Shown one piece after another: positions 6,426 through 6,858 of a DNA stretch of 6,858 nt (the first letter of the stretch is position 1; every line of letters begins with the position of its first letter). The DNA lies in assembly GCA_964565375.1 (NCBI GenBank), contig CAZMEV010000141.1:1-6858 (forward strand), written 5' to 3'. The translations under genes and the position numbers were made by a program. This stretch comes from SLAN01 sp964565375. GTDB lineage: Bacteria > Spirochaetota > Spirochaetia > DSM-27196 > SKKC01. The notes beneath the pieces were generated by a model. That model saw only the letters and a program-made list of their open reading frames with translations, did not search any database and was not told the DNA's origin.

Positions 6426-6829
6426 TACCATCCCCTCGATGCAAGTTCTTCATTAAACGCTCGCGTCAGCCATGGGCGACCGCCTCGCTCGGGGGCCCGT
6501 AGCTCAAGATAGCGCGCATAGTCAAGGTTGGAAAAGACTGTTGCCGATGTTTTGTCAGTGTCTACCATTACGCTTGATGCCAACCGTCCGGTATCGCTCA
6601 TAGGATATTCACCCGGCGCGGATGCGGTGTGCTCCCGGCTCGGGTCGCTCATTTGATATGTCTCTCCGCTCGCCGGGCCGCGCTGAATACCCTCGACTGC
6701 TCGGCGATGCACGCCAAAGCCAAAGCCGTGCACATCCTCTGCGACCGCGCGCGTCTGGAATTCCTGCATTGAGCTTTGCAGGTCAACAAGCGCTTGCCCC
6801 GCATTATCAAGTCGCACTCGCACTCTCAT
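6425..6829 (-). CDS. HK97 gp10-like head-tail connector / tail completion protein
   Basis: 134 residues. The family bridges the portal/adaptor complex and the tail terminator. Seen: N-terminal strand MRVRVRLDN and helix 11-50; a polar middle (about 52-77); then the family's typical second half, MSDTGRLASSVMVD at 77-90 (the d-TG-L--S pattern), TVFSNLDYARYLE at 97-109 (YA-ylE pattern) and RGGRPWLTRAFNEEL at 115-129 (RP-l--A pattern). Its place just before the DUF3168 terminator matches siphophages and GTAs. ATG 6829 overlaps a preceding TGA as ATGA; a GGGG at about 6840-6835 is a weak ribosome site. The end overlaps the next start as TAATG. Confidence 0.85.
   Translation of the reverse strand: MRVRVRLDNAGQALVDLQSSMQEFQTRAVAEDVHGFGFGVHRRAVEGIQRGPASGETYQMSDPSREHTASAPGEYPMSDTGRLASSVMVDTDKTSATVFSNLDYARYLELRAPERGGRPWLTRAFNEELASRGW
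6432..6437 (-). promoter_or_regulatory. Ribosome binding site deciding the tail terminator start
   Basis: GAGGGG lies 6 nt upstream of ATG 6425 and directly against ATG 6431. The spacing favours the shorter reading, which lacks the first two residues of the longest frame. Confidence 0.6.
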
Positions 6830-6858
6830 GCTCGCCCCACTAGTGACATGGAGTTAAG
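6826..6858 (-). CDS. C-terminal end of an upstream gene, probably a head-tail adaptor (partial)
   Basis: Only the last ten codons can be seen, LNSMSLVGRA followed by TGA 6828-6826, which overlaps ATG 6829 as ATGA. It is the only one of the three coding-strand frames open from the window edge to this junction, and the overlap style matches the other genes. Nothing about its function can be read from ten residues; a head-closure or adaptor protein is expected from gene order alone. Confidence 0.45.
   Translation of the reverse strand, partial: LNSMSLVGRA

Noticed and set aside
1..6858. An accessory or defence system hidden among the tail genes
   Set aside because: Every base is covered by a minus-strand structural gene with short overlaps; there is no space for a cargo gene, and none of the proteins shows a defence, toxin or integrase motif.

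Overview
The window is one continuous late-gene block from a tailed phage or prophage with a long non-contractile (siphovirus-type) tail. All genes lie on the minus strand, so transcription runs from right to left, from 6858 towards 1. The genes are packed with ATGA, TAATG or TAAATG junctions and there is no intergenic stretch of any size. I see no RNA gene, mobile element, CRISPR array, internal promoter or terminator. GC content is moderate (a little over 50% by eye). The gene order matches the tail block of the alphaproteobacterial gene transfer agent (GTA) and of many siphophages. This, and a lambda gpL-like cysteine motif, suggest a Gram-negative, probably proteobacterial, host. The host genus cannot be read from the sequence. 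Half of the isoleucine codons in the largest gene are ATA, which would be unusual for an enteric-type host.

In transcription order the window holds: the last codons of an upstream gene (6858-6826); an HK97 gp10-like head-tail connector or tail completion protein (6829-6425); a DUF3168-type tail terminator (start reassigned to 6425, end 6036); the tail tube protein (6035-5622); a two-part tail assembly chaperone (5618-5068); the tape measure protein (5071-2840); a distal tail-like protein with an N-terminal discoidin-like module (2840-2040); and a large tail hub protein that runs off the left edge (2043-1, 681 residues seen).

The genes build one machine. The connector and terminator close the head-proximal end of the tail. 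The tube protein polymerises around the tape measure under control of the chaperones. The distal tail and hub proteins form the tip that meets the cell. Three points stand out. First, the chaperone carries a textbook -1 frameshift signal, an A AAA AAG heptamer in phase, which joins two parts that GTAs encode as separate genes. Second, the hub starts with four cysteines whose spacing resembles the iron-sulfur motif of lambda gpL. Third, the hub's C-terminal part turns into a glycine-rich domain resembling the polyglycine receptor-binding adhesin gp38 of T-even-like phages, so hub, metal-binding tip and receptor-recognition module may be a single polypeptide.
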